From Shewanella gaetbuli (GTDB lineage: Bacteria > Pseudomonadota > Gammaproteobacteria > Enterobacterales > Shewanellaceae): DNA of 64,000 bases. A program made the translations under genes and the position numbers. The stretch spans positions 1-64,000 of the forward strand of contig NZ_JAKIKP010000005.1 in assembly GCF_023284065.1 (NCBI RefSeq), given 5' to 3'. A model generated the notes under the pieces. It was not told the origin of the DNA. It was given only the letters and a program-made list of their open reading frames with translations, and did not search any database. This document shows, piece by piece, positions 24,079-34,124 of this stretch. The stretch's first letter is position 1. Every line of letters starts with the position of its first letter.

Positions 24079-25287
24079 ATGGGCCAGTTGTCGTTAGCTG
24101 CTTTACCAGATCAAGTGAAACAATACCTCATTATTACAGGTAACTATTGGGCGTTTACCTTAACCGATGGTGCGCTACGTATGCTGGTGGTGCTGTATTT
24201 TCATCAATTAGGTTACAGCCCGATTAGTATTGCGATGTTATTTTTGTTTTACGAAATTTTTGGGGTGATCACTAACCTTGTTGGAGGGTGGCTAGGGGCA
24301 AGGCTGGGGCTAAATAACACCATGAACATTGGCTTGGGGCTACAAATAGTCGCATTGGCCATGTTAACCGTGTCTAGTGAGATGTTGACAGTAGCTTACG
24401 TGATGGTGGCACAAGCGTTGTCAGGTATTGCCAAAGACCTCAATAAAATGAGCGCCAAAAGTGCCATAAAAATGCTGGTGCCAGATGACGCCCAAGGCAA
24501 GCTTTATCAATGGGTCGCTATTTTAACGGGGTCAAAAAATGCCTTAAAAGGTGTTGGTTTCTTTTTAGGTGGCGTGTTACTGACTTTAGCGGAATTTCGT
24601 GGCGCTATGATCATAATGGCTAGCGTGCTGGTACTGGTGTGGCTGGCGAGTATGCTCAATTTAAAAGCTGACTTAGGCAAAGCGAAAACCAAACCAAAAT
24701 TTACCGATATATTTTCAAAAAGTCCTGCTATCAACATGTTGTCAGCCGCCAGAATGTTTTTATTTGGTGCCAGAGATGTGTGGTTTGTGGTGGCGTTACC
24801 AGTATTTTTAGCGGCAACCTTTGGCTGGAATCACTGGTGGGTAGGGGGCTTTATGGCTTGCTGGGTGATTGCATATGGCATTGTGCAATCGTTTGCCCCT
24901 TATTTAACAGGTAAGAAACAAGGCAAAGTGCCCACAGGCAAGGCTGCATTTATCTGGGCGGGTTATTTGTTACTTATTCCCGCCGCTATTGCGTTGGCGC
25001 TGCATTTTGACTGGCACGTTCAATACGCAATTATTATTGGCTTAATGGTATTTGGTGCGGTGTTTGCGGTTAACTCGTCACTGCACAGTTATCTTATTGT
25101 GAGTTATGCAGGTAATGATGGTGTGTCATTAGATGTGGGCTTTTACTACATGGCTAATGCAATGGGGCGCTTAATCGGCACAGTGTTATCTGGGGTTATT
25201 TATCAACAATATGGTCTTGAAGCCTGTTTGTGGTTGTCGAGTTTGTTTATTGTCGCAGCCGCAGGGTTGTCTGTTAAGTTACCGTAA
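24079..25287 (+). CDS. arsJ: ArsJ organoarsenical (1-arseno-3-phosphoglycerate) efflux MFS transporter
   Basis: This 402-residue, 11-12-helix MFS protein begins LPDQVKQYLIITGNYWAFTLTDGALRMLVVL and contains GIAKDLNKMSAKSAIKMLVP, both characteristic of ArsJ. It exports the unstable arseno-sugar made by the preceding GAPDH, giving arsenate resistance without reduction. It is the last gene of the operon; no strong terminator follows immediately. Confidence 0.93.
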   Translation: MGQLSLAALPDQVKQYLIITGNYWAFTLTDGALRMLVVLYFHQLGYSPISIAMLFLFYEIFGVITNLVGGWLGARLGLNNTMNIGLGLQIVALAMLTVSSEMLTVAYVMVAQALSGIAKDLNKMSAKSAIKMLVPDDAQGKLYQWVAILTGSKNALKGVGFFLGGVLLTLAEFRGAMIIMASVLVLVWLASMLNLKADLGKAKTKPKFTDIFSKSPAINMLSAARMFLFGARDVWFVVALPVFLAATFGWNHWWVGGFMACWVIAYGIVQSFAPYLTGKKQGKVPTGKAAFIWAGYLLLIPAAIALALHFDWHVQYAIIIGLMVFGAVFAVNSSLHSYLIVSYAGNDGVSLDVGFYYMANAMGRLIGTVLSGVIYQQYGLEACLWLSSLFIVAAAGLSVKLP

Positions 25288-25440
25288 ATATTACAAATTA
25301 TTATTTATTATTACTGCGTTAAAAGTTAACTAACTACTATTTTATTGGCTAATTTTAGTTAATATGTCGGCCAAATGTTCAATGTCGTCGATAATAAGCC
25401 ATGCTTATGATGAGTTCGGTTAAAAACAAGGAATAAACCA

Positions 25441-25683
25441 GTGAAAATTAAAACAATGATTATGATGGTCGTGTTAACCGGCTTAAGTGGCTGTGCGCAA
25501 CTGGCCTGTGATGCTAGAACGGATGGGTATACTAATGAGTTAGATAGAACATTAGATACTCAGTCTTGTGAAAAACAAGTCGATGCAAGCTTAAAAGAGC
25601 ATGCAGATAAAAAAGCCCAAGCAGAGCGGGAAGCGTCAGACAAGTTGTTAAAAGAATCAATTGAGCAGGCCACCCAAAAATAA
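25441..25683 (+). CDS. Small lipoprotein
   Basis: The 80-residue product starts at GTG 25441 with AAGGA upstream. The signal ends in the lipobox LSGC (Cys18), followed by a charged helical tail (KEHADKKAQAEREASDK) that could form a coiled coil. Two further cysteines occur (LACDAR, TQSCEK). Family not recognised. Confidence 0.68.
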   Translation: MKIKTMIMMVVLTGLSGCAQLACDARTDGYTNELDRTLDTQSCEKQVDASLKEHADKKAQAEREASDKLLKESIEQATQK

Positions 25684-25745
25684 ATAGCCTTAACTGTTAT
25701 GCACCACTTTGTTGCGTCTAGGTTCACAGGGGCTCAAAGTCGTTC

Positions 25746-25783
25746 AAAAAAGGGATGATTGAATATTAATCACCCCTTTTTTA
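25746..25783. terminator. Bidirectional terminator between convergent genes
   Basis: An A-rich arm AAAAAAGGGATGATT faces AATCACCCCTTTTTT across a short loop. It carries runs of A and T on the two sides, so it can serve both the lipoprotein gene and the minus-strand Crp/Fnr gene. Confidence 0.85.
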
Positions 25784-25830
25784 ATGAGCGAGTTTAACGA
25801 ACTAGATAGGTGAAGCAAAAACCAATTGGC

Positions 25831-26556
25831 TTAACTCGCTTTAGGGTTATATTCAGGCACAATCGCTTTATGAGAGATAATGTCATCGTATAGCTGACAT
25901 AACTTTTGAATATCAGGCAAAATAAAACGGCTATATTCAATAATAATCAGTCCATTAGCCTGCATTTGTTTTAACTCTCGGCCAACACTTTGGCGAGTTG
26001 CGCCCACCATGCGGCCTAAGTTTTCTTGCGATAAATTACAGATCACCGTATTGCCTTGGCTATCAATGTCGCCTTTGCTTAACCCTAATCTTACCAACAC
26101 TTTAATGATGCGGTCAGACAAGGGGAGTAAACAGGCTTCTTCAATAATGCTCAGCATCAACTCCATGCGATAGGAAAGGTGCTTATTCATGTGCCAAAGT
26201 ATTTCAGGGTGTTTTTGGCACAATGATTTCAATTCTTGACGTTTAATAACATTTACGCGGGTTTCAGTGTCAGCAATGGCAAAGTTTATGCGAGGAGTGT
26301 CAGATAACAAACCCAAATCGCCCAAACAATCTTGCTCATAAAGATGGGCTAATATTACCTCTCGACCTTCTGAGTGATAATTACAAATACGAATGCTGCC
26401 TGATTCAATTTGATAACAGTAAGTTGAGATATCACCTGCTGCGTATAGCACTTCATCCGTTTTTAGGGTTTTAAAGGTAAGCTGTTTTTGAAGATCCTCA
26501 AGGGCTTGAGGGGAAAGGTTTGCGCGCCAATTATGCAGGTCAGGTATCTTCAACAT
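25831..26556 (-). CDS. Crp/Fnr-family transcriptional regulator
   Basis: The 241-residue regulator has an N-terminal cyclic-nucleotide-binding-type barrel (about 15-125, with IESGSIRICNYHSEGREVILAHL). A Crp-type helix-turn-helix follows at about 170-215 (LSQENLGRMVGATRQSVGRELKQMQANGLI). It lacks the N-terminal cysteine set of FNR, so it is not an oxygen-sensing FNR, and the effector is unclear. It is divergent from the indolepyruvate:ferredoxin oxidoreductase gene. The AT-rich 246-bp gap contains a loose Crp-like dyad near 26628, so local control is plausible. Confidence 0.88.
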   Translation of the reverse strand: MLKIPDLHNWRANLSPQALEDLQKQLTFKTLKTDEVLYAAGDISTYCYQIESGSIRICNYHSEGREVILAHLYEQDCLGDLGLLSDTPRINFAIADTETRVNVIKRQELKSLCQKHPEILWHMNKHLSYRMELMLSIIEEACLLPLSDRIIKVLVRLGLSKGDIDSQGNTVICNLSQENLGRMVGATRQSVGRELKQMQANGLIIIEYSRFILPDIQKLCQLYDDIISHKAIVPEYNPKAS

Positions 26557-26802
26557 AGTATTACCACATTTTTTATAGTGTTTATTATTTTGTCCATTTT
26601 ACTGAAAAATGACCAATTAAAAAGCGATTTTTGATCAGAGTGACATTTATCATTACAGCATTAAAAAATAGTTATTGAAGTAAAGATAACCCTGCTTATT
26701 TTGACGGTTAAAACTGGCTTATTGACACAAATGTTGCAGATAACCCCTGCAATATTTGCCACCGTAAACTCAGATAATTCTAATAATATGAGAGTGTGGC
26801 AA

Positions 26803-29800
26803 ATGACTGTAATGGATAATCGTCAGATTTCACTTGATGACAAATATGAACTCAAGCAGGGGCGAGTTTTTATTAATGGTACCCAAGCATTAGCCCGTAT
26901 TGCTTTTCTACAAAAAGAACTCGACGAAAAGCACGGCATTAATACGCAGGGGTACATCAGCGGCTACAGAGGCTCACCGTTAGGCATGTTAGATATGACC
27001 TTGTGGCGCGAAAAAAGTCGCTTAGCTCAAGCAGGAGTGACCTTTCAACCGGGGCTTAATGAAGACTTAGCCGCAACGGCTGTTTGGGGAACACAGCAGT
27101 TATCATTTTTTCCAAAGCCTAAGGTCGATGGAGTGTTTGCCATGTGGTATGGCAAGGCGCCTGGGGTTGACCGTTCTGCCGATGCCATTCGTCATGCAAA
27201 TTGTGCAGGTACTGATAAAAATGGCGGCGTATTACTGGTTTTTGGTGATGACCATCCGGGTAAGTCTTCCACCATCGTTAACCAAAGTGAGCCGTTATTA
27301 TCGTCATTAAGTGTGCCGGTACTTTATCCAGCCAATGTACAAGAAATTATTCAGTTTGGTTTGCTGGGGTGGCAAATGTCACGCTATACCGGTTTATGGA
27401 CTGGGCTAAAAACCGTCAATGAAACCGTAGAGCAAACCCAAACGGTTGACGTTGATATTGAAGGCTTTACTTGGCAGGCCCCTGAAAAGCCAGCTGACGC
27501 TAATGTGAATATCAACCGCGGTGCATTTATTCCTGCAGCCAATGAAATGGTGGTCAAACGTCAGCGCATTCCATTAGTGCATCAATTTGTAAAAGCGAAT
27601 CAAATCGACCGTACCATCATGCCCGCTACTCAATTGGGTATTGTTACCGCAGGAAAGTCTTATGAAGACGTCTTACAGGCATTACAACTGTTAGACCTTA
27701 CGATTGAGCAAGCTCAGCAGCTAGGCATAGGGATTTATAAAGTGGGCTGTGTTTGGCCGTTAGAGCCTAGTGGCATGACCGAATTTGCTTCATGGGCGCA
27801 GCGATTACTGTTTGTTGAAGAAAAAACCGCCATGATTGAGCCTCAAGCAAGAGGCTTGTTATACAACCTTGAGCACCGCCCTGCTATCTTGGGTAAGCAA
27901 GATCTCACTGGGCAGCCGTTGTTGCCTAGTGATGCGCAATTAACGCCAATGATGATAGCTGAAGTGTTAATGGCCACGCTGCAAGAGATGAATTTAGCGG
28001 ATGAAACCTTAACGGCAAACTTTCAGCGTTTGGTGTCGAGTTCAGCATTAAATAGCCAAAATGCCACCGTGCAGCCTGCAGCCATGCGCGTGCCTTATTT
28101 CTGCTCTGGCTGCCCGCATAACACTTCAACCAAAGTGCCTGAAGGCAGTTTTTCAATGGCCGGTATTGGTTGTCACACCATGGCGATTTTGAATCGTAAA
28201 GATACCTTACTGCCCCTGCAAATGGGTGGCGAAGGTTTAAATTGGGTAGGTGCTGCGCCCTTTAGTGGCACTGAGCATATGTTCCAAAACTTAGGTGATG
28301 GCACTTATTATCATTCAGGTTTATTAGCCATACGCGCAGCGGTTGCCGCTAAAGTGAATATCACTTACAAAATATTATATAACGACGCGGTAGCGATGAC
28401 CGGTGGTCAGCCCATTGATGGCATCATTACCGTGGGGCAAATGGCAAAACAAGTGCTAGCAGAAGGAATTACCCAGTGCGTTGTGGTAAGTGACAATCCT
28501 CAATGGCATATTGACTCCAAAGCATTGCCTAATGAGGTAAAGGTTTATCACCGCGACGAGTTAGAGTCAGTACAAAAGCAGTGTCGTGATATGGCCGGTA
28601 CAACGGTGATTATTTACGAACAAACCTGTGCCGCTGAAAAGCGCCGTCGTCGTAAACGTGGCGAAATGGAAAACCCTGCCAAAAGAGTGATTATTAACGA
28701 TGCCGTTTGTGAAAATTGTGGTGATTGCTCAGTACAGTCCACTTGTGTGTCTATTCAACCTAAAGCAACGGCATTAGGCACCAAACGCCAAATTGACCAA
28801 TCAAGCTGTAATAAAGACTATTCATGCGCCAAAGGCTTTTGCCCGTCATTTGTGAGTGTGATAGGCGCTGAGCCGAAAAAGCCGCAAGGTATAGCTGGGT
28901 TAGATAAACACTTTACTACATTGCCAGCCCCACAACCATTGGTTTGTGATAATAGAGCGATGTCAGTCATGATTGCGGGCATTGGCGGTACAGGGGTGAT
29001 TACAGTAGGTGCTGTACTTGGTATGGCGGCCCACTTAGAAAATAAACACTGCTCGATTTACGATATGACCGGCCTAAGCCAGAAAAACGGCGCGGTTTAT
29101 TCTCATCTTAAAATTGCCAATAAATCGGAATACATTGCCGCCGCCAAAATTGGTGCAGGCGAAGCTGATTTAGTGCTTGGTTTTGACCTTGTGGCCTCAT
29201 TAATGGGCGATGCAGGGGTTACTTTTGACAAGCACACTACTACCTTAGTGGGTAATGGAGATGTATCACCCACTTCTGCGTATCAATTTAACCGCGACTA
29301 TCAAGTACAAGATAAGTTAATACGTGAACAGCTGATGCAGCGTGTTGCTACCGAGAAATCTCATTTACTCGATGCAACGTCACTGGCGTTAACCCTAACA
29401 GGTGACACCATTGCATCTAATATGTTAATGGTGGGTTTTGCCCTGCAAAAAGGCTTATTACCGTTAAGTGTTAGCTCGGTAGAACAAGCGATTACCTTGA
29501 ATGGCACCGCCATTAAATTCAACTTAAATGCTTTTGCGTTAGGGCGTTTATATGCCTCGCAACCAGAAGTTATTCAGCAGTCGATTAAACCCGTAAACGC
29601 CGTTCAAGTTGAGCAACCAGAGTCTTTGGATAGTGTTATAAGCCAACGGACGTCATTATTAACAGAGTATCAAAATGAAACATATGCTCAGCAATATCAA
29701 CAGCTGATAAGCCAGCTTAGAGATGCTGAAACACGTTATGGTAATAGCCAGCATTTAACGTTAATGGCGGCAAAAAATTTGGCTAAACTTATGGCTTACA

Positions 29801-30258
29801 AAGACGAATACGAAGTCGCACGTCTGCACAGTAGTGACAGCTTTAAACGCCAAATAGCCGAGCAGTTTGAGCCCGGTTACACCCTTAAATTTAATTTAGC
29901 GCCACCGTTACTCGCTAAAATTGACCCGAATACCGGTAAGCCACGGAAGAAAGAATATGGTGCGTGGTTAATGAGCGCCTTTAAACTGCTAAGTGGTTTT
30001 AAATCATTACGAGGCAGTGCGTTTGATGTATTTGGTTATACCGAAGAGCGTAAACTAGAGCGACAACTTATTAAGCAGTATCAAGATGATATTCAACAAG
30101 TTATGTTGTTAATGTCAAAAGGGACTGTTGATATGGACTCTGTACAAAAACTGTTGAGTCTCCCTAGTGAGATTCGAGGCTTTGGCCATGTTAAATTAGC
30201 CGCTATTGAGCAAGTGTCTCAGCAACGCCAACAGTTGTTAGACACGTTGAGTGCTTAG
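26803..30258 (+). CDS. Indolepyruvate:ferredoxin oxidoreductase family protein (fused alpha/beta/gamma)
   Basis: The protein of about 1,150 residues fuses all parts of the 2-oxoacid:ferredoxin oxidoreductase. The N-terminal half starts with GYISGYRGSPLG. A thiamine-diphosphate site reads GDGTYYHSG then NDAVAMTGGQ. A cysteine-rich segment follows (CENCGDCSVQSTC and CNKDYSCAKGFC). A gamma-type domain begins IAGIGGTGVITVG. These enzymes convert aryl-pyruvates or branched 2-oxo acids to acyl-CoA and reduced ferredoxin during amino-acid degradation. The start is uncertain: ATG 26803 has GAGAG upstream, while ATG 26788 and 26812 and TTG 26701 are alternatives. A strong terminator follows. Confidence 0.9.
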   Translation: MTVMDNRQISLDDKYELKQGRVFINGTQALARIAFLQKELDEKHGINTQGYISGYRGSPLGMLDMTLWREKSRLAQAGVTFQPGLNEDLAATAVWGTQQLSFFPKPKVDGVFAMWYGKAPGVDRSADAIRHANCAGTDKNGGVLLVFGDDHPGKSSTIVNQSEPLLSSLSVPVLYPANVQEIIQFGLLGWQMSRYTGLWTGLKTVNETVEQTQTVDVDIEGFTWQAPEKPADANVNINRGAFIPAANEMVVKRQRIPLVHQFVKANQIDRTIMPATQLGIVTAGKSYEDVLQALQLLDLTIEQAQQLGIGIYKVGCVWPLEPSGMTEFASWAQRLLFVEEKTAMIEPQARGLLYNLEHRPAILGKQDLTGQPLLPSDAQLTPMMIAEVLMATLQEMNLADETLTANFQRLVSSSALNSQNATVQPAAMRVPYFCSGCPHNTSTKVPEGSFSMAGIGCHTMAILNRKDTLLPLQMGGEGLNWVGAAPFSGTEHMFQNLGDGTYYHSGLLAIRAAVAAKVNITYKILYNDAVAMTGGQPIDGIITVGQMAKQVLAEGITQCVVVSDNPQWHIDSKALPNEVKVYHRDELESVQKQCRDMAGTTVIIYEQTCAAEKRRRRKRGEMENPAKRVIINDAVCENCGDCSVQSTCVSIQPKATALGTKRQIDQSSCNKDYSCAKGFCPSFVSVIGAEPKKPQGIAGLDKHFTTLPAPQPLVCDNRAMSVMIAGIGGTGVITVGAVLGMAAHLENKHCSIYDMTGLSQKNGAVYSHLKIANKSEYIAAAKIGAGEADLVLGFDLVASLMGDAGVTFDKHTTTLVGNGDVSPTSAYQFNRDYQVQDKLIREQLMQRVATEKSHLLDATSLALTLTGDTIASNMLMVGFALQKGLLPLSVSSVEQAITLNGTAIKFNLNAFALGRLYASQPEVIQQSIKPVNAVQVEQPESLDSVISQRTSLLTEYQNETYAQQYQQLISQLRDAETRYGNSQHLTLMAAKNLAKLMAYKDEYEVARLHSSDSFKRQIAEQFEPGYTLKFNLAPPLLAKIDPNTGKPRKKEYGAWLMSAFKLLSGFKSLRGSAFDVFGYTEERKLERQLIKQYQDDIQQVMLLMSKGTVDMDSVQKLLSLPSEIRGFGHVKLAAIEQVSQQRQQLLDTLSA

Positions 30259-30286
30259 TCAGTTTTTATAACTAGTCATATTTTGT

Positions 30287-30322
30287 AAGCGGTTTAGGTG
30301 AATTCCTAAACCGCTTTTTTAT
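30287..30322 (+). terminator. Intrinsic terminator after the oxidoreductase gene
   Basis: AAGCGGTTTAGG pairs perfectly with CCTAAACCGCTT, and the arm runs into TTTTTT. Confidence 0.93.
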
Positions 30323-30341
30323 GTGTTGATGCCCTTTACAG

Positions 30342-30575
30342 CGTAACTCCAGTGACGCTAGTTACATCATCATTCCAGCGATGCTGGTTACATAGTCGTT
30401 CCGGTGATGCTAGTTAAATCGTCATTCCGGTGATGCTGGTTACATCGTCATTCCGGTGATGCTTGTGGGCCGGAATCTGCTGTTTGTTTTAAAGCAGATC
30501 CTCGATAAAAGATCTCGAGGATGACGGCGTTGGGCGTTAGAGGATGATGGCGTTGGGTGTTAGAGGATGACGAGA
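30342..30575 (+). repeat. Composite dispersed repeat A: 26-bp array, three-arm core, 23-bp array
   Basis: Four head-to-tail units of a 26-bp repeat (type CATTCCGGTGATGCTGG) with invariant spacing lead into a palindromic core at 30446-30526. The core has three hairpin arms: ATTCCGG...CCGGAAT, CTGC...GCAG, and CCTCGA...TCGAGG. It is followed by about three 23-bp units beginning AGGATGAYG. The core is the reverse complement of the copies near the 5S gene. There is no coding potential. Confidence 0.9.
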
Positions 30576-30606
30576 GTCTGATTCTTTTGGCTGATGCCAA
30601 TTAAAC

Positions 30607-30847
30607 CGTCATTCCAACGATGCTGGTTACATCGTCGTTCCGGTGATGCTAATTAAATCGTCATTCCGGTGATGCTAATTAAATCGTCATTCCGGTGATG
30701 CTTGTGGGCCGGAATCTGCTGTTTGTTTAAAGCAGATCCTCGATAAAAGATCTCGAGGATGACGGCGTTGGGAGTTAGAGGATGATGGCGTTGGGCGTTA
30801 GAGGATGACGGAGTTGGGCGTTAGAGGATGATGGCGTTGGGCGGTCA
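30607..30847 (+). repeat. Composite dispersed repeat B: 26-bp array, three-arm core, 23-bp array
   Basis: This is a second composite of the same plan: three 26-bp units, a core at 30685-30764 almost identical to that of copy A, and four 23-bp units (AGGATGAYGGCGTTGGGCG). Copies A and B are in direct orientation with about 30 bases of unrelated sequence between them. The region from 30848 to 30925 holds nothing recognisable. Confidence 0.9.
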
Positions 30848-30926
30848 GCGGCTGACGGTTTTGATAGGTTAAAGTATGACAACCTAAGGCGAGAAAATAA
30901 CGGTGTAGAAGTATCGAAAAAGGCGT

Positions 30927-30957
30927 AAAAAAAAGCGAATGGTTGGGGACCATTCGC
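30927..30957 (-). terminator. Intrinsic terminator downstream of ilvD
   Basis: On the minus strand GCGAATGGT pairs with ACCATTCGC around a 5-base loop and is followed by eight U residues. It is a complete rho-independent terminator, about 80 bases beyond the ilvD stop. Confidence 0.9.
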
Positions 30958-30993
30958 TGTCACTTGGGGGTGGAGATAAACGGAGTTAAGGTT

Positions 30994-31027
30994 GTGAGTT
31001 TGAAGTGATTGCATACTTCAAACTCAC
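30994..31027 (-). other. Perfect 13-bp hairpin just after ilvD
   Basis: GTGAGTTTGAAGT and its exact reverse complement enclose an 8-base loop, 10 bases past the ilvD stop. There is no U tract, so it is more likely a 3'-end stability element or a first pause site before the terminator. Confidence 0.6.
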
Positions 31028-31037
31028 ATTTAAAATG

Positions 31038-32879
31038 TTATAAGTCGCGGTAGCCTCCTTTGTCAGCGCTGGTGGCAAAGTGCGCGTAAGCTTGAAGTGC
31101 CTTAGTGACTACGCGAGTGCGTTCACCTTGTGGTTTCCATGCTTGGTCAGCAGGTTTGGCATCCATTATTTGGCGACGTTTGGCTAATGCTTCGTCGCTG
31201 ATAGCTAAGTTGATTGTGCGTGCTGGAATATCAATTTCAATAGTGTCACCGTCTTCAACTAAGGCTAACGCCCCTTTGTTAGCCGCTTCAGGTGAGACAT
31301 GTCCTATTGATAATCCGGCTGAGGCGCCTGAGTAGCGACCATCTGTCACTAATGCGCAACTACTGTCGAGTTTTTGGGCTTTTAGTGTCATGGTTGGTTT
31401 TAGCATTTCTTGCATGCCAGGGCCGCCTTTAGGGCCTTCGTAACGAATAATTACAACAGTATTGGGTTTAATTTCGCCATTTTCCATTGCGGTTAAGGCG
31501 GTTTCTTGTTGGTCAAACACTCTTGCTGTGCCGGTAAATTGCAGCATATGCTCAAACACGGCGGCGGTTTTTACGATACAGCCATTTTCTGAAATATTAC
31601 CGTATAACACCGCTAAGCCACCTTCTTGGCTATAGGGGTGTTCAAAGCTACGAATACAGCCATTTTTGCGGTCGATATCCATTTCTTTCCAGCGTTGATC
31701 TTGGCTGTAAGCTCGAATAGTTTTTTTACCACCGGGGGCAGCACAGAAAAAGTGGTGTACATCAGGGTCGTGACTGCGTAAGTAGTCCCATTTTGCCAAT
31801 TGCTGTTCTAATGAGGTACCACTAACGGTGCGAACTTGAGTATCAATTAATCCTGCACGGTCAAGTTCGCCCATAATGGCCATAATGCCGCCTGCACGGT
31901 GTACATCTTCCATATAATAATTACGGGTAGACGGAGACACCTTACACAAATGCGGAATTTGCTTTGAAAGCTCATTAATATCAGCAATTGAAAAGTCGAC
32001 TTCACCCTCTTGTGCCATCGCAAGTAGATGTAAGATAGTATTAGTTGAGCCACCCATGGCTATATCCACTTTCATGGCATTCATAAATGCGGAGCGAGTG
32101 GCAATATTACGCGGTAATACACTGTCATTTTCGTTATGGTAATACTCTTTAGCTAGCCCAACAATACGTGCTGCCGCATCACTAAACATCGCTTTACGAT
32201 CTAAATGTGTGGCCAGCATTGTGCCGTTCCCCGGTAACGCTAAGCCTAGAGCTTCAGCTAAACAATTCATTGAGTTAGCGGTAAACATACCCGAGCAAGA
32301 CCCACAGGTTGGGCAGGCGTTGTCTTCAATCTTTTTGGTGTTTCCTGCCATGTGGTTTGAGTCAAATGCGGCAATATAAGTATCAATAGGGTCGAAGCGC
32401 TGAACTTGGTCTTTGTCGATAATTCGCCCGGCTTCCATTGGGCCACCCGAAATAAATATCACTGGAATATTCAGGCGTAAACCGGCCATTAACATGCCGG
32501 GGGTAATTTTGTCGCAATTTGAAATACAGATCATGGCGTCAACGCAATGGGCGTTGACCATATATTCAATGCTGTCGGCAATAATTTCACGGCTGGGTAA
32601 ACTGTAAAGCATGCCATCATGTCCCATGGCAATGCCGTCATCAATGGCGATGGTATTGAATTCACGTGGAATCCCGCCTGCTTCCCAAATGGCATCACAA
32701 ACTAATCGGCCAACTTCTTGTAGATGAACGTGACCCGGAACAAATTCGGTAAATGAGTTAGCCACCGCAATAACAGGCTTGCCAAAGTCTTGGTCTTTTA
32801 CGCCACCGGCTTTCCATAATGAACGAGCCGCAGAGGCTGTTTTTCCTTCGGTTACTTTTGATGAACGTAATTTGCGCAT
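31038..32879 (-). CDS. ilvD: Dihydroxy-acid dehydratase
   Basis: This 613-residue Fe-S enzyme of valine, leucine and isoleucine synthesis shows the IlvD signatures: [20 protein letters not shown], then [20 protein letters not shown] (cluster cysteines), and [21 protein letters not shown]-type sequence near the C terminus (TDGRYSGAS). AAAGGT precedes the ATG at 32879. It stands alone here rather than with ilvGM or ilvA. The 275-bp upstream gap to 33155 carries an AAGTG-A-CACTT dyad but no obvious leader peptide. Confidence 0.96.
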   Translation of the reverse strand: MRKLRSSKVTEGKTASAARSLWKAGGVKDQDFGKPVIAVANSFTEFVPGHVHLQEVGRLVCDAIWEAGGIPREFNTIAIDDGIAMGHDGMLYSLPSREIIADSIEYMVNAHCVDAMICISNCDKITPGMLMAGLRLNIPVIFISGGPMEAGRIIDKDQVQRFDPIDTYIAAFDSNHMAGNTKKIEDNACPTCGSCSGMFTANSMNCLAEALGLALPGNGTMLATHLDRKAMFSDAAARIVGLAKEYYHNENDSVLPRNIATRSAFMNAMKVDIAMGGSTNTILHLLAMAQEGEVDFSIADINELSKQIPHLCKVSPSTRNYYMEDVHRAGGIMAIMGELDRAGLIDTQVRTVSGTSLEQQLAKWDYLRSHDPDVHHFFCAAPGGKKTIRAYSQDQRWKEMDIDRKNGCIRSFEHPYSQEGGLAVLYGNISENGCIVKTAAVFEHMLQFTGTARVFDQQETALTAMENGEIKPNTVVIIRYEGPKGGPGMQEMLKPTMTLKAQKLDSSCALVTDGRYSGASAGLSIGHVSPEAANKGALALVEDGDTIEIDIPARTINLAISDEALAKRRQIMDAKPADQAWKPQGERTRVVTKALQAYAHFATSADKGGYRDL

Positions 32880-33154
32880 GAAATACCTTTTGATTCTTAT
32901 TATGTTGTAGTTAATCTTTCATGCTGGCCTAAACTTATCTGCAACAAAAGTGACACTTGGCAAGCTTAAATGTATTTTGCTGATTATTGGCTGTAATGGC
33001 CTATATTTCGTGGTATTGATTGTAATAAATGTTGCAGTTATTTAGCGGTAAATTGTCTAGGTTGAAGTGGGCTAACACGGGTGACGTTATCAGTATTAGC
33101 CATAAAAAATGAATAAAAATAATCAGCTAAAAATAACTTATTTTGGGGTGTTGT

Positions 33155-34075
33155 ATGAGTAAACCTGTGTTGTTGTTAATGTCACCGTTTCCTGCGAATT
33201 TTATTGCTGCATTAAAACAAGTTGGCGAGGTTATATCGATTGCTGAACATCCAAGCGGATACTTAGATGCTGACATTGTTGTCACCACGCCCATGGGGAA
33301 AATCTCGGCTGAGTTTATTGCTAATTTACCTGATAAAGTGGGGTTAATTGCTTCTGTTGGTGTGGGGCTTGACCACATTGATGTTGAGGCGGCGCATACC
33401 CATAACATTCAAGTTTCTAATACCCCTGTGGTAACCGAAGATACCGCAGATTTAACCATGGCACTTTTATTGAGCACTTGCCGACAACTGTTTGTTAATC
33501 AGCAACTGTTACTTCAAGATAAATGGCAATCTTCAACTTTAAGCCATCGAGTGCATGGCAAAACCCTAGGCATTATTGGTTTTGGTGCCATTGGTCAAGC
33601 TGTGGCTAAACGTGCTGCAGGCTTTGGTATGGACATTTTTTACACCGGACCAAGGCAAAAGCCTGAAGCACAAGCGTTAAATGCCAGATTTGTTGAGTCG
33701 GTAGATGAGCTACTGCAACAAGCGGATATTGTTAGTTTGCATTGTGCCCTTAGCGAGCAAACTAAACATATTATTAATCAGCACAATTTAGCCAAAATGA
33801 AGCCGTCTGCGGTGTTAATTAATACAGGGCGTGGTGAGTTGGTGGATGAGCAGGCGTTAATTTCAGCCCTTGAAAATGGCACCATTGCCGCAGCGGGCTT
33901 AGATGTATATGAGCATGAGCCTACAGTACCGGAAGCATTGAAAGCGTTATCGAATGTTACCTTATTGCCTCATATAGGCAGTGCGACAACCGAGTGTCGT
34001 ATGGAAATGGCTCACTGTGTTATTAGCAATATTGTTCAATATGTGAAAACTGGAAAGGCCACTAATCTCTGCTAA
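33155..34075 (+). CDS. D-isomer-specific 2-hydroxyacid dehydrogenase
   Basis: The 306-residue enzyme has the family's NAD-binding motif LGIIGFGAIGQAVAKRA. It also has the catalytic residues Arg (NTGRGELVDE), Glu (YEHEP) and His (LLPHIGSAT). It is closest in pattern to glyoxylate/hydroxypyruvate reductases. I start at ATG 33155 with GGGGTG upstream. It lies 49 bp before an LldD-type dehydrogenase and a GntP-type permease. The cluster probably takes up and oxidises or interconverts a 2-hydroxy acid; which one is not evident. Confidence 0.9.
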   Translation: MSKPVLLLMSPFPANFIAALKQVGEVISIAEHPSGYLDADIVVTTPMGKISAEFIANLPDKVGLIASVGVGLDHIDVEAAHTHNIQVSNTPVVTEDTADLTMALLLSTCRQLFVNQQLLLQDKWQSSTLSHRVHGKTLGIIGFGAIGQAVAKRAAGFGMDIFYTGPRQKPEAQALNARFVESVDELLQQADIVSLHCALSEQTKHIINQHNLAKMKPSAVLINTGRGELVDEQALISALENGTIAAAGLDVYEHEPTVPEALKALSNVTLLPHIGSATTECRMEMAHCVISNIVQYVKTGKATNLC

Positions 34076-34124
34076 TACAGTGTGTTATATTTTTTTGATA
34101 TAAAAATAATAATAAGAGATTTAA

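Noticed and set aside
30342-30847. Resemblance to a CRISPR array (regular 26-bp and 23-bp spacing)
   Set aside because: The units are contiguous tandem repeats with no unique spacers of 30 or more bases, and no cas gene is present.
30775-31014. Open frame of 79 codons on the minus strand
   Set aside because: It reads through the 23-bp repeat array and the ilvD terminator hairpin.
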